Notes: generated by a model from the letters alone, not told the origin. DNA of 64,000 bases from Tragulus kanchil (GCA_022376925.1 JAIOJX010000032.1:199760939-199824938), one strand, 5' to 3'. Counted from the stretch's first letter, positions 1-11,990 are shown. A program made the numbers and translations.

Positions 1-544
1 TTATTAGATAATCTTGAAGTCAGGTGTACCTACTGCATCATATCTCCCACATGACTGTGCATATAGCAGTTGCTCAACTGAGCTTCTACTGACTGATTCC
101 CTAAGAGGCAGAACAGATAGGGAGGATTATAAAAGATGTCTGAATTCTTCTGCCCATGTCTACCACCAATACCATGTCCCTCTTCCCCCACCAAATCCTG
201 ATAGAGCTATTCAAACCATAAGACCATGGCATTTTTGTTTTACATTGTTTTTGTTGTTGTTGTCATACGATCATCAATAAAAAGGTGTAGCTCTGAAGAA
301 TATACTCAGTTTATAACTTTCCATGAAATATCTTACATCTGGGATAATAACCACATAGATTCAAAGAGATATGTCGGAAAATTGAACAGCTGCACCATGA
401 TTTAAGCGGCCTTATTTCTAAATAATCAGCCTTTACTAACAAGGCATATTTTTACCATGACATACAAAAAAAAAAAAAAGACCTAATATGACAAAGAGAA
501 ATTGGAAAATAAAAAAGCCAATACAGTTAAAAAAAATAGTTGTT
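1..544. other. Unique AT-rich noncoding stretch
   Basis: I see no gene or recognisable repeat here. The sequence is AT-rich with stops in all frames. The only open frame above 80 codons, at 14-280, has no recognisable domain and low-complexity leucine at its end. An A-run near 467-479 is the only simple repeat. Confidence 0.5.
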
Positions 545-823
545 TGAAAAAATTTTTTTTCTCTTTTGGCCCCTTCTATTGGTCTTTCATTTATCTATTT
601 TCATCCATCTTTGTTCTTTGGCCTGTGGGCCTCCCATCACAGTGGCCTCTCTCCCTGCAGAGCACTGACTCTGGGCATATGCACTCCAGAGCTCTGGCTC
701 TGTAGTTGGACACATCTGTCCAGCCGCTATATGGCACGTGGGATCTTCCCAGGCCAGGGATTGAACCAGCGCCCCTTGTCCTGCAAGGCGGTGCCCTTAC
801 CCACTGGACCACCAGGGAAACCC
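545..823 (-). mobile_element. tRNA-derived SINE (Bov-tA/CHR type, extended-tail subtype), minus strand
   Basis: Read on the minus strand, the element starts near 823 with the tRNA-like head (a 'CCCTGGTGGTCCAGTGGGTA' type A-box region and a GGTTCAATCC-type B-box). It runs through the tRNA-unrelated body and ends in A-rich sequence near 552-561. It carries the extra segment reading CCAAAGAACAAAGATGGATG on the minus strand that most SINEs of this type in the window share. It is more diverged than the copies at 20712 or 26208, so it is probably an older insertion. The open frames on both strands here are by-products of the SINE. Confidence 0.85.
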
Positions 824-1059
824 AACTGTGTGAATTTAAATGATGATCTTATCCTCTTTCTTGTACAGTCTTGTATAGACTTTGAGTAATCCTCACTTAA
901 CTTTTCATTACACAGCCACTACACACCTGAAGAACTATTCAGAGACTAGTTAAGTCCAAGTCGTAGGGAAAATACAAGAAATTTGTTTTCTTCAAAGAGT
1001 ATCATTATTTACATTAAAATGGAATATTTAAGAATATATTGTACATATTTTGTTTTCTT

Positions 1060-1632
1060 GGCCTCAAAAATCACTGCAGATGGTGACTGCAGCCACAAAA
1101 TTAAAAGATGCTTGTTCCTTGGAAGGAAAGCTATGGCAAATCTAGACAGCATATTAAAAAGCAGAGACAATGCTGACAAAGGTGTTTATAGTCAAAGCTA
1201 TCATTTTTCAAGTAGTCATGTATGGACGTGAGAGCTGGACCATAAAGAAGGCTGAGAGCTAGAGAACTGATGCTTTCAAATTGTGATGCTGGAGAAGACT
1301 CCTGAGAGTCCCTTAAACTGAAAGGAGTTCAAACCAGTCAATCCTAAAGAAAATTGACCCTGAATATACATTGGAAGGGCTGATGCTGAAACTGAGGCTC
1401 CAATACTTTGGTCACCTGATGCAAAGGACCAACTCATTGCAAAAGACCCTGATGCTGGGTAATTTTGAAGGCCAAAGATGAGGGCAGCAGAGGAAGCGTT
1501 GGTCTGAAAGCACCATGGACTCAATGGACACGAATCTGAGCAAACTCCAGGTGATAGTGAACGACAGGGGAGCCTGGTGCGCTGCAGTCCATAGGTCATG
1601 AAGAGTCAGACAACTTTAGTGACTGAACAACA
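1060..1632 (+). mobile_element. BovB (RTE-type) LINE, 5'-truncated 3' end
   Basis: The sequence matches the remembered BovB 3' region: the end of the reverse-transcriptase frame (the stretch around 'gtcatgtatggacgtgagag' at about 1217), then the 'gatgctgggtaattttgaag' and 'tggactcaatggacacgaat' regions, ending at 'gactgaacaacaa' near 1630. Stops and frameshifts interrupt the coding part, so it is a dead 5'-truncated copy. BovB is a horizontally acquired RTE retrotransposon of ruminants, and its 3' end is shared with Bov-A SINEs. Confidence 0.9.
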
Positions 1633-1850
1633 AGGGAGAACTCTGCTTTGCTCCAGAGGAAATTCATTAACTTATTCAAGTACATTTGGCCTTGGGTGAT
1701 TGCAGATTATTCTGAAATGACCTGAATCCTCCTGTTGCTTTCACTGGAGAATGGTTAACTGCAATTTCTCAGACACACAGGTGACCTAGTACTTCATGTT
1801 CCTCCCAAGGGTAGCTGAAAGTATCTTCTTATTTTCTGTTCAGGAAAGTT

Positions 1851-2149
1851 CTCAAACAAAAAAAAAAAATTTTTGACCTCTTTTATTGATTCTTCATGCA
1901 AGTATTTTCATCCATCTGTATTCTTTTGGCCTGTGTAGGCCTCCCTTCACAGTGGTCTCTCTTGTCGCAGACCACTGGCTCTGGGAGCGTGCGCTCCAGG
2001 GGGCCGGCTCGTAATTGGACATGCTGGTCTAGCCGTACCATGGCATGTGGGATCTTCCCAGGCCAGGGATCAAACCAGCACCCCTTGCACTGCAAGGTGA
2101 ATTCCCTACCCACTGGATCACCAGGGAAGCCCTCAAACAAAATTTTTGA
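1851..2149 (-). mobile_element. tRNA-derived SINE with target-site duplication, minus strand
   Basis: The head of the element is at about 2132 and its A-rich end at about 1860-1875. The flanks carry a target-site duplication. The right side reads CTCAAACAAAATTTTTGA at 2132-2149. The left side, from 1851, reads the same with an expanded A-run. It shows the extended-tail segment seen at 545-823. Confidence 0.85.
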
Positions 2150-3200
2150 GTTATGGTGGCAATGGTTGCGTGATATTTTTTGTTCAAGGAGTTAGCACAT
2201 GGGTTTTCTTTAAAAAATGTAGTCAAGATGTGGCCATCAAGTTTGATGGGGTTAAGTGGGGCTGTACTGGGCTGTGAAAAATGTGCAGGTCTATGTTTTC
2301 CCCTTAACTCTTCTACCAGAATCCTCTCCTCCCTATTTTCCACTAGGAAATCTGCATTCTTCAAGTCTCTTTGAAGGTCAACACGACTGTGAAGCCTTCC
2401 CTATCTGTGGCTGGCACAAGTGGTTTTGTTTCCACACTGCTGTGTTCATATAAGCATTAGATCTGCCAAGTGGTTGTTATAAATGTGTTCTTCTCCCTCT
2501 AGAGGATTAATTTTTCCAGGGAAGGCATATAAATTCTTCCCCATCAGAAGTCTTATAATGAATTTATGTAATTAAGCTCCATTTTTTCCCCAGTTTCAAT
2601 TCAAATGTTCACAAGCAGTTTTGCATTAGAAAAGTAAGAAATACCTTTGCCTGTATCTTAATGAATACTTGCTCATTTCCATGGAGAACACCGACAACTT
2701 CGTAGAGGTACAGAAAGGCTATCAAACTTTTCAAACAGGAATCCAAACCTGTTCCAATATTTTAATCTTACCATCAATATTCACCTATTTTGATTAGAAC
2801 AGTAAAAGAAGTATTGACTTTAAATTACCTCTGTGGTCCCTAGAAGTGGAAGAAAAATTTTTAACTTACATACCTTTCATTTAAGGCTGACATTAGAGCT
2901 CAAGAACATGTGATGATTCAGCAATGTCCATCAGATCATGTGACAAGTGGGTCACTCACTGAGTAAGAGAATTTCGAAGATTCCTATGCAGCCTTATGTC
3001 TCTGCAGCATGCACCCTCTATTTAAAATGGGACAAGTGATTCAAGAGTGGGTGTTAGGGTTACTGTTTTCATCTTTCCAGGCATATAGTTTTAACCTTCC
3101 CTCTGTGATCAGAACTATATGCCTGGAAAGGAGGGAGAGGGCTCAAGTGAAGGATATTTCAAAGCAGAGGGAATTATGGGACAAAAGAAACCAAAATTTA
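2150..3200. other. Unique noncoding stretch
   Basis: I see no gene and no repeat family I can name. The open frames are short and lack recognisable motifs. The one structured item is the inverted repeat at 3073-3130, listed separately. Confidence 0.5.
3073..3130. other. Perfect 18-bp inverted repeat (hairpin)
   Basis: The left arm CTTTCCAGGCATATAGTT at 3073-3090 is the exact reverse complement of AACTATATGCCTGGAAAG at 3113-3130, with a 22-nt spacer. Either strand could form a hairpin of about 58 nt, roughly the size of a short pre-miRNA or the core of a tiny palindromic transposon remnant. I see no TA or other clear target duplication beside it. Function is unknown. Confidence 0.8.
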
Positions 3201-3329
3201 AGATGTTTATAGATGTGAAACAGGTCCGTATGACTATAGACTCATCTATGCAACAAGGGTCTAGAAAAGTAGGTTACGGTTAGACGGGTCCAGAAAAAAT
3301 GAAAGTATTTTAACACATTTATGTACCAG

Positions 3330-3480
3330 TGACCTTTTGAGCTGGTATCATGCAGCTTACTACAGTGATTTTATATATAGAAAAGGAAGTTAAAGATTGA
3401 TGTACTTTGCCCAAAAGCCAGTTTTGGAACAGAGTTGGGACCAAACTCCAGATCTTTTGTTTAGCAGACATTCATCTGTG
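3330..3480 (-). repeat. MIR SINE remnant
   Basis: The order of 'ccagtgacc', 'gaaaaggaagttaaag', 'gtactttgcccaaa' and 'ggaacagagttgggacc' is that of the reverse complement of the ancient MIR SINE core and 3' part. The second stitched copy is at about 4435-4585. Confidence 0.5.
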
Positions 3481-3924
3481 CAATAAATTCATCTTTCAAA
3501 GTAAAAGAACAAGACAAAACAAAACTATTTTTTAAGCATCACATTTTAAGCATCACAAAGAGCCTAAGATCCCAAGGTATATAAAGGAACGATATATAAG
3601 TGGAGAGGAAAATAAACTGGGAATGGGAGATTTCAGGCTTTCATCATGCCTCTACCCCTGACCAGATGTGTAACTTCAAGAAAATCAATTTACCTCAGGA
3701 ATGCTCAGGAATTACCTATTTCGTGTAACAAAGGACATAGGCTAAGTGGCCTGCCAAATTTCATCCAAATTCTACGAGGTTTTAATTTTATTTGGATTCC
3801 CTCTGCCTTTTTGTTGCAGTTCAAAATTCTGCAGATCCTGTGTCCTATCTCCCATCAACCTATGCATTCTCACTCATAAAATCAAGCTATCAAAAGTATA
3901 CATATAAGAACTGTAAGAAATGAC

Positions 3925-4305
3925 AAAAGTGAGTCCTGTGCAGCGCCTGCCGTGGCGCCTAGTCTCCAGCGCGGCAGTCGCCCCGGTGGCCTGGGTGAGC
4001 TGGCCAGAGCGCTCTCCGTGGCGGAGGAGCTAGCGGCAGGGCAGCGTGCGGGGGGCGGGGGCAGGGGGCAGCGTCGGGGCGGGTGCAGCCCGGGGTAGGG
4101 GGCAATGTGATGGAGCCAGCAAGGGTCCGGAGAGAACCACCAGAACTGGGCCCGTAACAGAGCCACCCACCCTGGTGAGAGGCTCTGGTCCAGCGCCGTC
4201 CACTGCGAACACCTCCCTTCCTTCCTACCAGCTGCCAGTCCCAGGCGGCCTCTGGGAAGCTTTCAGGCACCTGGGTAAACTGCATGGTGCCAGTCCCCAC
4301 AGGAC
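3925..4305. other. CpG-rich patch, first (noisier) copy
   Basis: This is the first rendering of the GC-rich patch whose cleaner copy lies at 5030-5400. Its homopolymer runs differ from the second copy, and its right end breaks at 4288, where the tiles were joined. The open frames over 100 codons here come from GC-richness and change frame between the copies. Confidence 0.7.
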
Positions 4306-5029
4306 AGATGTTTATAGATGTGAACCAGGTCCGTATGACTATAGACTCATCTATGCAACAAGGGTCTAGAAAAGTAGGTTACGGTTAGACGGGTCCAGAA
4401 AAAATGAAAGTATTTTAACACATTTATGTACCAGTGACCTTTTGAGCTGGTATCATGCAGCTTACTACAGTGATTTTATATATAGAAAAGGAAGTTAAAG
4501 ATTGATGTACTTTGCCCAAAAGCCAGTTTTGGAACAGAGTTGGGACCAAACTCCAGATCTTTTGTTTAGCAGACATTCATCTGTGCAATAAATTCATCTT
4601 TCAAAGTAAAAGAACAAGACAAAACAAAACTATTTTTTAAGCATCACATTTTAAGCATCACAAAGAGCCTAAGATCCCAAGGTATATAAAGGAACGATAT
4701 ATAAGTGGAGAGGAAAATAAACTGGGAATGGGAGATTTCAGGCTTTCATCATGCCTCTACCCCTGACCAGATGTGTAACTTCAAGAAAATCAATTTACCT
4801 CAGGAATGCTCAGGAATTACCTATTTCGTGTAACAAAGGACATAGGCTAAGTGGCCTGCCAAATTTCATCCAAATTCTACGAGGTTTTAATTTTATTTGG
4901 ATTCCCTCTGCCTTTTTGTTGCAGTTCAAAATTCTGCAGATCCTGTGTCCTATCTCCCATCAACCTATGCATTCTCACTCATAAAATCAAGCTATCAAAA
5001 GTATACATATAAGAACTGTAAGAAATGAC

Positions 5030-5400
5030 AAAAGTGAGTCCTGTGCAGCGCCTGCCGTGGCGCCTAGTCTCCAGCGCGGCAGTCGCCCCGGTGGCCTGGG
5101 TGAGCTGGCCAGAGCGCTCTCCGTGGCGGAGGAGCTAGCGGCAGGGCAGCGTCTGGGGCGGGGCAGGGGCAGCGTCTTGGGGCGGGTGCAGCCCCGGGGT
5201 AGGGGGGGCAATGTGATGGAGCCAGCAAGGGTCCGGAGAGAACCACCAGAACTGGGCCCGTAACAGAGCCACCCACCCTGGTGAGAGGCTCTGGTCCAGC
5301 GCCGTCCACTGCGAACACCTCCCTTCCTTCCTACCAGCTGCCAGTCCCACGAAGCGGCCTCTGGGAAGCTTTCAGGCACCTGGGTAAACTGCATGGTCCA
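5030..5400. promoter_or_regulatory. Candidate CpG island
   Basis: By hand count there are about 23 CpG dinucleotides in 5041-5400, against almost none in the AT-rich DNA on either side. Two GGGGCGGG-type Sp1-like boxes lie near 5155-5164 and 5177-5185. I cannot assign an exon: the open frames (for example 5057-5263 and the minus-strand 4987-5394) differ between the stitched copies and match nothing I recognise. It may be an orphan CpG island, a noncoding-RNA promoter, or the GC-rich 5' part of a retrocopy or transposon. Confidence 0.45.
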
Positions 5401-5479
5401 CCAGGCGGTGGCTAGCTGAGACCACCAAGCTCTACAGTGCGGCCAGGACTGAGGATGGGAGAAAAGTGTATGATATCCC

Positions 5480-5595
5480 CTTGATGACTTTTTATATGGA
5501 TACGTTGGAATATTGTGTTGGGTTAAGTAAAAGTTAAAATTGTAGGTTTCTCTTTAATGTGACTTTAGAACATCTTAAAACAACATACACATGGC
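5480..5595. mobile_element. Old mammalian DNA-transposon fragment (hAT-like)
   Basis: The order 'actttttatatggatacgtt', 'gaatattgtgttgggttaag', 'ggtttctctttaatgtgac', 'acatacacatggcc' resembles the 3' half of a widespread eutherian nonautonomous DNA transposon. The match is from memory and the exact family is uncertain. Confidence 0.4.
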
Positions 5596-6163
5596 CAGAA
5601 TGTTGCTTCTGTCGCGTGGCACAGCCCAGGAGGATTCAGCTCCTTTTCCCTCGTGGCTCAAAGCCCGATCCTCACAGCTCAAAGCTCAACCCTCACCTCC
5701 GTCGACACACTCTCAGTTTGTGTTCACTTCCTCAGTTGTGAAATGCCACCCTCACTGATAAGACTCATCATCGATTTAATGCATTGGCAGGAGAGAGACA
5801 CTGCCATGTTAAGTGTGTATATTGCCCTATAACATCATGATTTAAAAAATGGTAAAATGGAAAAAAAAAAGAAATTACTAAAAGAAAAGAAAATCATCAT
5901 GAAAAATTTTAAAGACTCTGCTGCTCTCATCTCTCCTTAGTGATCTTAATTATGCATCAATCAACCCCAGCTCAACTGGGAGATGATAAAATGGGACTCT
6001 CAAAGGACAAGCTTAAGAGGCAAGATCATCAGAAACATCACAGCTGAACAGATAGTTTTATCCACCCAGAGGGAAACCATTCAAAATTTCTAATCATCTT
6101 TCACTCATCATATTCACAGGTTTCCAGAAAACTGTCTTATTTATTTAAATCATCTTATATTCT
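5596..6163. other. Unique noncoding stretch
   Basis: I see no repeat family or gene. The frame at 5559-5741 lacks any recognisable motif. An A-run lies near 5860-5870. Confidence 0.45.
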
Positions 6164-6480
6164 GGTCTTCTCTGGTGTCTCAGTGGCAGAGAGTCTGCCT
6201 GTCAATGCAAGAGACATGGGTTACATCTCTGATCTGGGAAGATCCCAGTGCCTCCCTGCAACTATCACTGTGTACCATGACTGCTGAGCCTGTGTTCTAG
6301 AGCCCCTGCAACTACTGAAGACTGTAGGCCATAGAACCCATGCTCTGTAACAAGAGACGCCCCCACAGTAAGAAGCCCACACACTGCAACTGGAGAGTAG
6401 CCCCTGCTTTCTGCAAACAGAGAAAGCCCGCACAAAGCAATGAAGACCCAGTACAGTCAAAAATAAAATAAACGTAAAAA
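6164..6480 (+). mobile_element. tRNA-derived SINE (long Bov-tA/CHR form)
   Basis: The tRNA-like head starts at about 6164 ('tcttctctggtgtctcagtg'). The body holds the repeated 'gagcctgtgttctagagccc' and 'aactactgaagactgtagg' modules and the end 'aatgaagacccagtacagtc', followed by AAAATAAAATAAA. This is the ordinary long form without the extended-tail segment. Its 3' third is repeated in noisier form at 7472-7580 because tile pair 2 starts inside it. Confidence 0.85.
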
Positions 6481-8521
6481 ATTTATTTTTAAAAACTTTA
6501 AAGATAAAAATTAAATCATGTTGTGTTTAAATTCTTTTTCTCCTTCTCCCTTTATTCCCTCCAGTTTCCTTCATGGTTCCTTCTTTTTATGTACCTTCTT
6601 GCACTTGGGTAGCTGCTATGCCACATAAAACCCATTCTGTAAGCCCAAGCCATTATATTACTTGGTAGAAGCTGGAAATGAATATTTTTGATTTACATCT
6701 AGTAGCTGAATTTTATTTTCCCTTTTGAAGAAGACCATTTTCTCATGAACCGTAAGGATGTGTTACTTGAATTTCTTCTCAGATAATATACTTCAAAGTG
6801 TGAAAATGGGTATGTTCAACCTTCTCCATTTTACTATGAGTTCACCTGAAAATTACAATATAATTCAAATAGCTTTAAGTGTGATTTTAATACTAGGTCA
6901 TTCATTTCATAAATTATTTTTATTGTGGTTGACACTGATAGCCCAAAAAGACAGTACTTAATATTTTAAGACCAGAGACAACAAGTTTCATCCAACAACT
7001 ACTTCACAGTAATCATAAATGAAACGCAGCCATATAAATGTGTTTAAAGACTTTGAAACTCCCCTAAGTCCCTAAAACAACCCCTAGTTTTTCTTGTTTA
7101 AACTAGTTATTTAAAAAAATATACTTCACATGTGTTTAGGATCCCATCCCAGCAAATGAATAGCAGCAGATAAAAGAGTAAAATGCAGCAGGAACCCAGG
7201 CATAATCCCAAAGGCAGGATGCAAATAAAATGTCTCGTCAGCTCTTAAGCCTTAATGCATTTTACCTTAAACATTTACATTAACAGATGGTCCCCGGCAG
7301 TGCTATAAACTAACTTCTGAGTTCATTTCTGTGTTACTCTCCACCCCATTTATCACTACCCAGGCAGGAGAAAGTGTCACAAGGGGTTTAAATCAGAACA
7401 GTAAGGAGCAGGGACAAACTCAGAACTTTAAAGATAAAAATGTAAATCACTGTTGTGTTTAAAATGTCTTTAGAAGCCCACACACTGCAACTGAGTAGCC
7501 TGCTTTCTGCAAACAGAGAAAGCCCGCACAAAGCAATGAAGACCCAGTACAGTCAAAAATAAAATAAACGTAAAAAATTTATTTTTAAAAACTTTAAAGA
7601 TAAAAATTAAATCATGTTGTGTTTAAATTCTTTTTCTCCTTCTCCCTTTATTCCCTCCAGTTTCCTTCATGGTTCCTTCTTTTTATGTACCTTCTTGCAC
7701 TTGGGTAGCTGCTATGCCACATAAAACCCATTCTGTAAGCCCAAGCCATTATATTACTTGGTAGAAGCTGGAAATGAATATTTTTGATTTACATCTAGTA
7801 GCTGAATTTTATTTTCCCTTTTGAAGAAGACCATTTTCTCATGAACCGTAAGGATGTGTTACTTGAATTTCTTCTCAGATAATATACTTCAAAGTGTGAA
7901 AATGGGTATGTTCAACCTTCTCCATTTTACTATGAGTTCACCTGAAAATTACAATATAATTCAAATAGCTTTAAGTGTGATTTTAATACTAGGTCATTCA
8001 TTTCATAAATTATTTTTATTGTGGTTGACACTGATAGCCCAAAAAGACAGTACTTAATATTTTAAGACCAGAGACAACAAGTTTCATCCAACAACTACTT
8101 CACAGTAATCATAAATGAAACGCAGCCATATAAATGTGTTTAAAGACTTTGAAACTCCCCTAAGTCCCTAAAACAACCCCTAGTTTTTCTTGTTTAAACT
8201 AGTTATTTAAAAAAATATACTTCACATGTGTTTAGGATCCCATCCCAGCAAATGAATAGCAGCAGATAAAAGAGTAAAATGCAGCAGGAACCCAGGCATA
8301 ATCCCAAAGGCAGGATGCAAATAAAATGTCTCGTCAGCTCTTAAGCCTTAATGCATTTTACCTTAAACATTTACATTAACAGATGGTCCCCGGCAGTGCT
8401 ATAAACTAACTTCTGAGTTCATTTCTGTGTTACTCTCCACCCCATTTATCACTACCCAGGCAGGAGAAAGTGTCACAAGGGGTTTAAATCAGAACAGTAA
8501 GGAGCAGGGACAAACTCAGAA
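6371..8521. repeat. Tandem copy pair 2
   Basis: Copy one is 6371-7424 and copy two is 7472-8521, offset about 1096-1101 bp. The 47-bp joint at 7425-7471 is itself a degraded repeat of 6494-6540. The start of copy two has only deletions relative to copy one (for example the missing bases at 'ctgagtagcctgctttc'). Apart from the SINE end it holds unique AT-rich DNA, and the two identical 67-codon frames at 6758 and 7854 are one sequence seen twice. Confidence 0.9.
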
Positions 8522-9560
8522 GCAATTGGTGTCACCTACAAATGTGCACTTGACCTTTCTTTAAAAAAAAAAAAAAAAAAAAAAAATCAACGGGAGAACT
8601 GAAGACTGAGAAGTGGAAAAAGACAAGGAGAAGAACCAACCAAAGTCACCACATTTGACCCAATGGAAGGAAGATGCAACAGGAACTTTCACCTATGGCC
8701 CTGAATCCTGAAATGCCTCCTTTTCCCCAATTTTCCTAATAGTATGAAGCCATAGGCAGTGAAATAACCATGGATTAGTAGAGATGTCACAAAAGAAAGA
8801 AGTTTAAGAACTAGGGGTAAAGGTCCTAATTTTATCTTGTGTGTGGAATGGTGATACTTCTTTTTTTGTCATTAATTAGGCTTAATCATTGACAGTATTG
8901 TCACATAACCTTTTTGTTAGACATCCACCAACATAAAGCTGACAATCTTTTATTTAAATGTTTTTACATTTTAAAAATCATCATACCGAAAAAATAGGAG
9001 GGTTTTTTCCTTTGGTGTACAGTTCTATATATCTTAACATGTGCTGGTTCATGTAACCACTTAACTGGTTCATGTAACCACTACCATAATCAGAATAAAG
9101 AATATTTCTATCACTCCCTGAAACTCCCCTATGTGATCCTTTAAGAGTCACTGTACTTTATATCAAATACAACTTAGCTCTGATAGTTGTAAATCCCCAT
9201 ACTAAGGAGATTTTTAAAACAAGTTTATCTACAGCCTCTAATGAATTTTGCTATATTATCCTATATTTTTCCTATTGGTACCTTCAAGATTCTAGAAATT
9301 TTTCTGTCACAAAATATTCTATGGGGATTTTGAAGACACCCCTTATGGCATATGTGAAATTATCCAATTTTTTTTTTTTTTTTTTTTACATAGGGAACAA
9401 CAGAAACACGCAAAACAAAACACATCACATACACACTAGTTGTTGATAATAAAGGGAAAAAAAAAAAGAGATAAAACCAGTTCACTGTTTAAAGTACTAG
9501 TAGAATGTCTGGAATGCTCAGTGAGCTCAACACAATTTCCCTTCATCCTTTGCTTCATTT
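8522..9560. other. Noncoding stretch with A-run, L1-like tail and T-run
   Basis: An A-run lies at about 8563-8586 and a T-run at about 9367-9387. From about 8995 to 9200 the wording ('ggtgtacagttctatatatc', 'catgtaaccactaccataat', 'aatatttctatcactccctg') resembles the reverse strand of an old L1 3' region. Within it an 18-bp word, CTGGTTCATGTAACCACT, is repeated at 9044-9061 and 9065-9082. No gene is seen. Confidence 0.45.
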
Positions 9561-9561
9561 C

Positions 9562-11803
9562 TAAGGCTCTATTTCAATCCAGTGTTTTTACATGACCTTT
9601 GCTTTGAGAATGCACAAAAGCCATCGCGTCTGGCAGGCACAGCTTCCCCTTGTGTGGTCCTCATCCAGATTTACAGATCAGACTTTCAGACTAATAGCCT
9701 TAGTGAAATCAGATAAGTCTTCTTCAATCTGCCAATACTCCTGACATAGTGATGGGCAACAGAACAGTTATTTTTATGGGAGCTCCATGTTGCTGTAGGA
9801 ATAAAACTTCTGTGCCTCAGGAGCACCAAACTTAGACTTAGTAAAACATCTCGCACGGTGCCACTGATGGGAAATAAATGGGGATTTGTCATCTTTGTTT
9901 GGAGATGCTGCTGTGAAGCATGTCAGTATCCATTTAAAAATGATGAAGGCAGAAAAAATGCTCCATCAATGTCCTCCTCCTTCTCTATCATGCTATGAAT
10001 GCAAACAGCACTAGAGTAGTACTAAGAATCTTTGGTTCCCCCCAAAACAAAATCTTATGTATTTGTGGCTACGAATATACAACAGAATCCATACTGAAGT
10101 ATATCTGGCCCCTACTTGGCCCTTCCATAAAATTAGGAAATTATTTAGCTGAATCTGAATTCCTAAATGAATTTGCCCAAAATATAAATTTCCATTAGGT
10201 TTTATATGACCTATATATTCTACTTGTTAAGCTTTAACTGCTTTCCAATTAGTGTGCATTAGTCAGACTTTCAGTGTTTCTTTCTGATGCAAAAGACACT
10301 GTGCGATACAAAGAGGACTCATTTCAGAGCAGGAGATTTGACCCCTAAGCATAGTTCCATCTATGCCCCTTTGTCAAGCCATTTAAGTTTTCTTGGCCTT
10401 AGTTCTCATGTATAGAAATAGACACTCAGATCAGAGAAAATCTGCAGTACTTCATTTAGTCCTAATTTCAGTGTTGCCCTCCCCATGACTCTGAATATTG
10501 CAACCATTTAAAATCCTCTTCTATGGTAGAAGTATACAGCCAATGCCTCACACAATACTTAGATGTGATGAGGTATAAATGAAAGATTTGAGGTTCTGTA
10601 TCGGATCAACTTTATTAGTCACCTAAATTTTAATGGGCCTTAAGCTAGCAGAAGACAGCTTCTTGAAAGCAGTAGAATTTCAGACTCCAATTTCCTTAGT
10701 AAAGGCTCTATTTCAATCCAGTGTTTACATGACCTTTGCTTTGAGAATGCACAAAAGCCATCGCGTCTGGCAGGCACAGCTTCCCCTTGTGTGGTCCTCA
10801 TCCAGATTTACAGATCAGACTTTCAGACTAATAGCCTTAGTGAAATCAGATAAGTCTTCTTCAATCTGCCAATACTCCTGACATAGTGATGGGCAACAGA
10901 ACAGTTATTTTATGGGAGATCCATGTGGCTGTAGGAATAAAACTTCTGTGCCTCAGGAGCACCAAACTTAGACTTAGTAAAACATCTCGCACGGTGCCAC
11001 TGATGGGAAATAAATGGGGATTTGTCATCTTTGTTTGGAGATGCTGCTGTGAAGCATGTCAGTATCCATTTAAAAATGATGAAGGCAGAAAAAATGCTCC
11101 ATCAATGTCCTCCTCCTTCTCTACCATGCTATGAATGCAAACAGCACTAGAGTAGTACTAAGAATCTTTGGTTCCCCCCAAAACAAAATCTTATGTATTT
11201 GTGGCTACGAATATACAACAGAATCCATACTGAAGTATATCTGGCCCCTACTTGGCCCTTCCATAAAATTAGGAAATTATTTAGCTGAATCTGAATTCCT
11301 AAATGAATTTGCCCAAAATATAAATTTCCATTAGGTTTTATATGACCTATATATTCTACTTGTTAAGCTTTAACTGCTTTCCAATTAGTGTGCATTAGTC
11401 AGACTTTCAGTGTTTCTTTCTGATGCAAAAGACACTGTGCGATACAAAGAGGACTCATTTCAGAGCAGGAGATTTGACCCCTAAGCATAGTTCCATCTAT
11501 GCCCCTTTGTCAAGCCATTTAAGTTTTCTTGGCCTTAGTTCTCATGTATAGAAATAGACACTCAGATCAGAGAAAATCTGCAGTACTTCATTTAGTCCTA
11601 ATTTCAGTGTTGCCCTCCCCATGACTCTGAATATTGCAACCATTTAAAATCCTCTTCTATGGTAGAAGTATACAGCCAATGCCTCACACAATACTTAGAT
11701 GTGATGAGGTATAAATGAAAGATTTGAGGTTCTGTATCGGATCAACTTTATTAGTCACCTAAATTTTAATGGGCCTTAAGCTAGCAGAAGACAGCTTCTT
11801 GAA
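9562..11803. repeat. Tandem copy pair 3
   Basis: Copy one is 9562-10662 and copy two is 10700-11803, offset about 1136 bp. The joint 10663-10699 repeats nothing I can place. Copy one has extra T or A in homopolymers (for example 'gtgttttta' against 'gtgttta'). The 67-codon frames at 9995 and 11131 are the same sequence. Content is unique AT-rich DNA with no recognised repeat. Confidence 0.9.
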
Positions 11804-11805
11804 AC

Positions 11806-11990
11806 ATGATGTATGTGTGTATATATATTACATCTATATGTACATATATGTATGTATGGATGGATATTTATGTTGTCCATGCATATATGGATATATTTAT
11901 GGGTGTGTATATATATTTATGTATATGTATAAGTATCTATGAATGCATATATATAATAAATTATTTATATTCTCCCTTGAACATCAACTT
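11806..11990. repeat. TA/TG-rich microsatellite
   Basis: This is a run of alternating purine-pyrimidine words (TATG, TATA, TGTA, GGAT) with no strict unit. The open frame across it encodes only I/Y/C/M-rich low-complexity sequence. The second stitched copy is at 12915-13098. Confidence 0.8.

Larger units (their letters stand above)
3201..5396. repeat. Tandem copy pair 1 (unit about 1.1 kb)
   Basis: Copy one is 3201-4288 and copy two is 4306-5396, offset 1105 bp, with a 17-bp joint between them. The copies are near-identical. Differences cluster in G/C homopolymers (around 4048-4100 versus 5152-5210) and at the joint, as expected of long-read consensus error. I infer an untrimmed assembly overlap, not a genomic duplication. 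Confidence 0.9.

Noticed and set aside
1060..1632. A reverse-transcriptase gene
   Set aside because: Only the broken 3' end of BovB is present, with stops and frameshifts.
3646..4984. Identical pairs of small frames (such as 3646/4751, 6758/7854, 38309/39406) that look like tandem gene families
   Set aside because: Each pair lies at the offset of a stitched copy pair, and none has a recognisable protein.
3882..5394. Frames of 94-135 codons on both strands in the GC-rich patch
   Set aside because: They overlap on both strands and change length and frame between the two renderings of the same DNA, so they reflect GC content and sequence errors.
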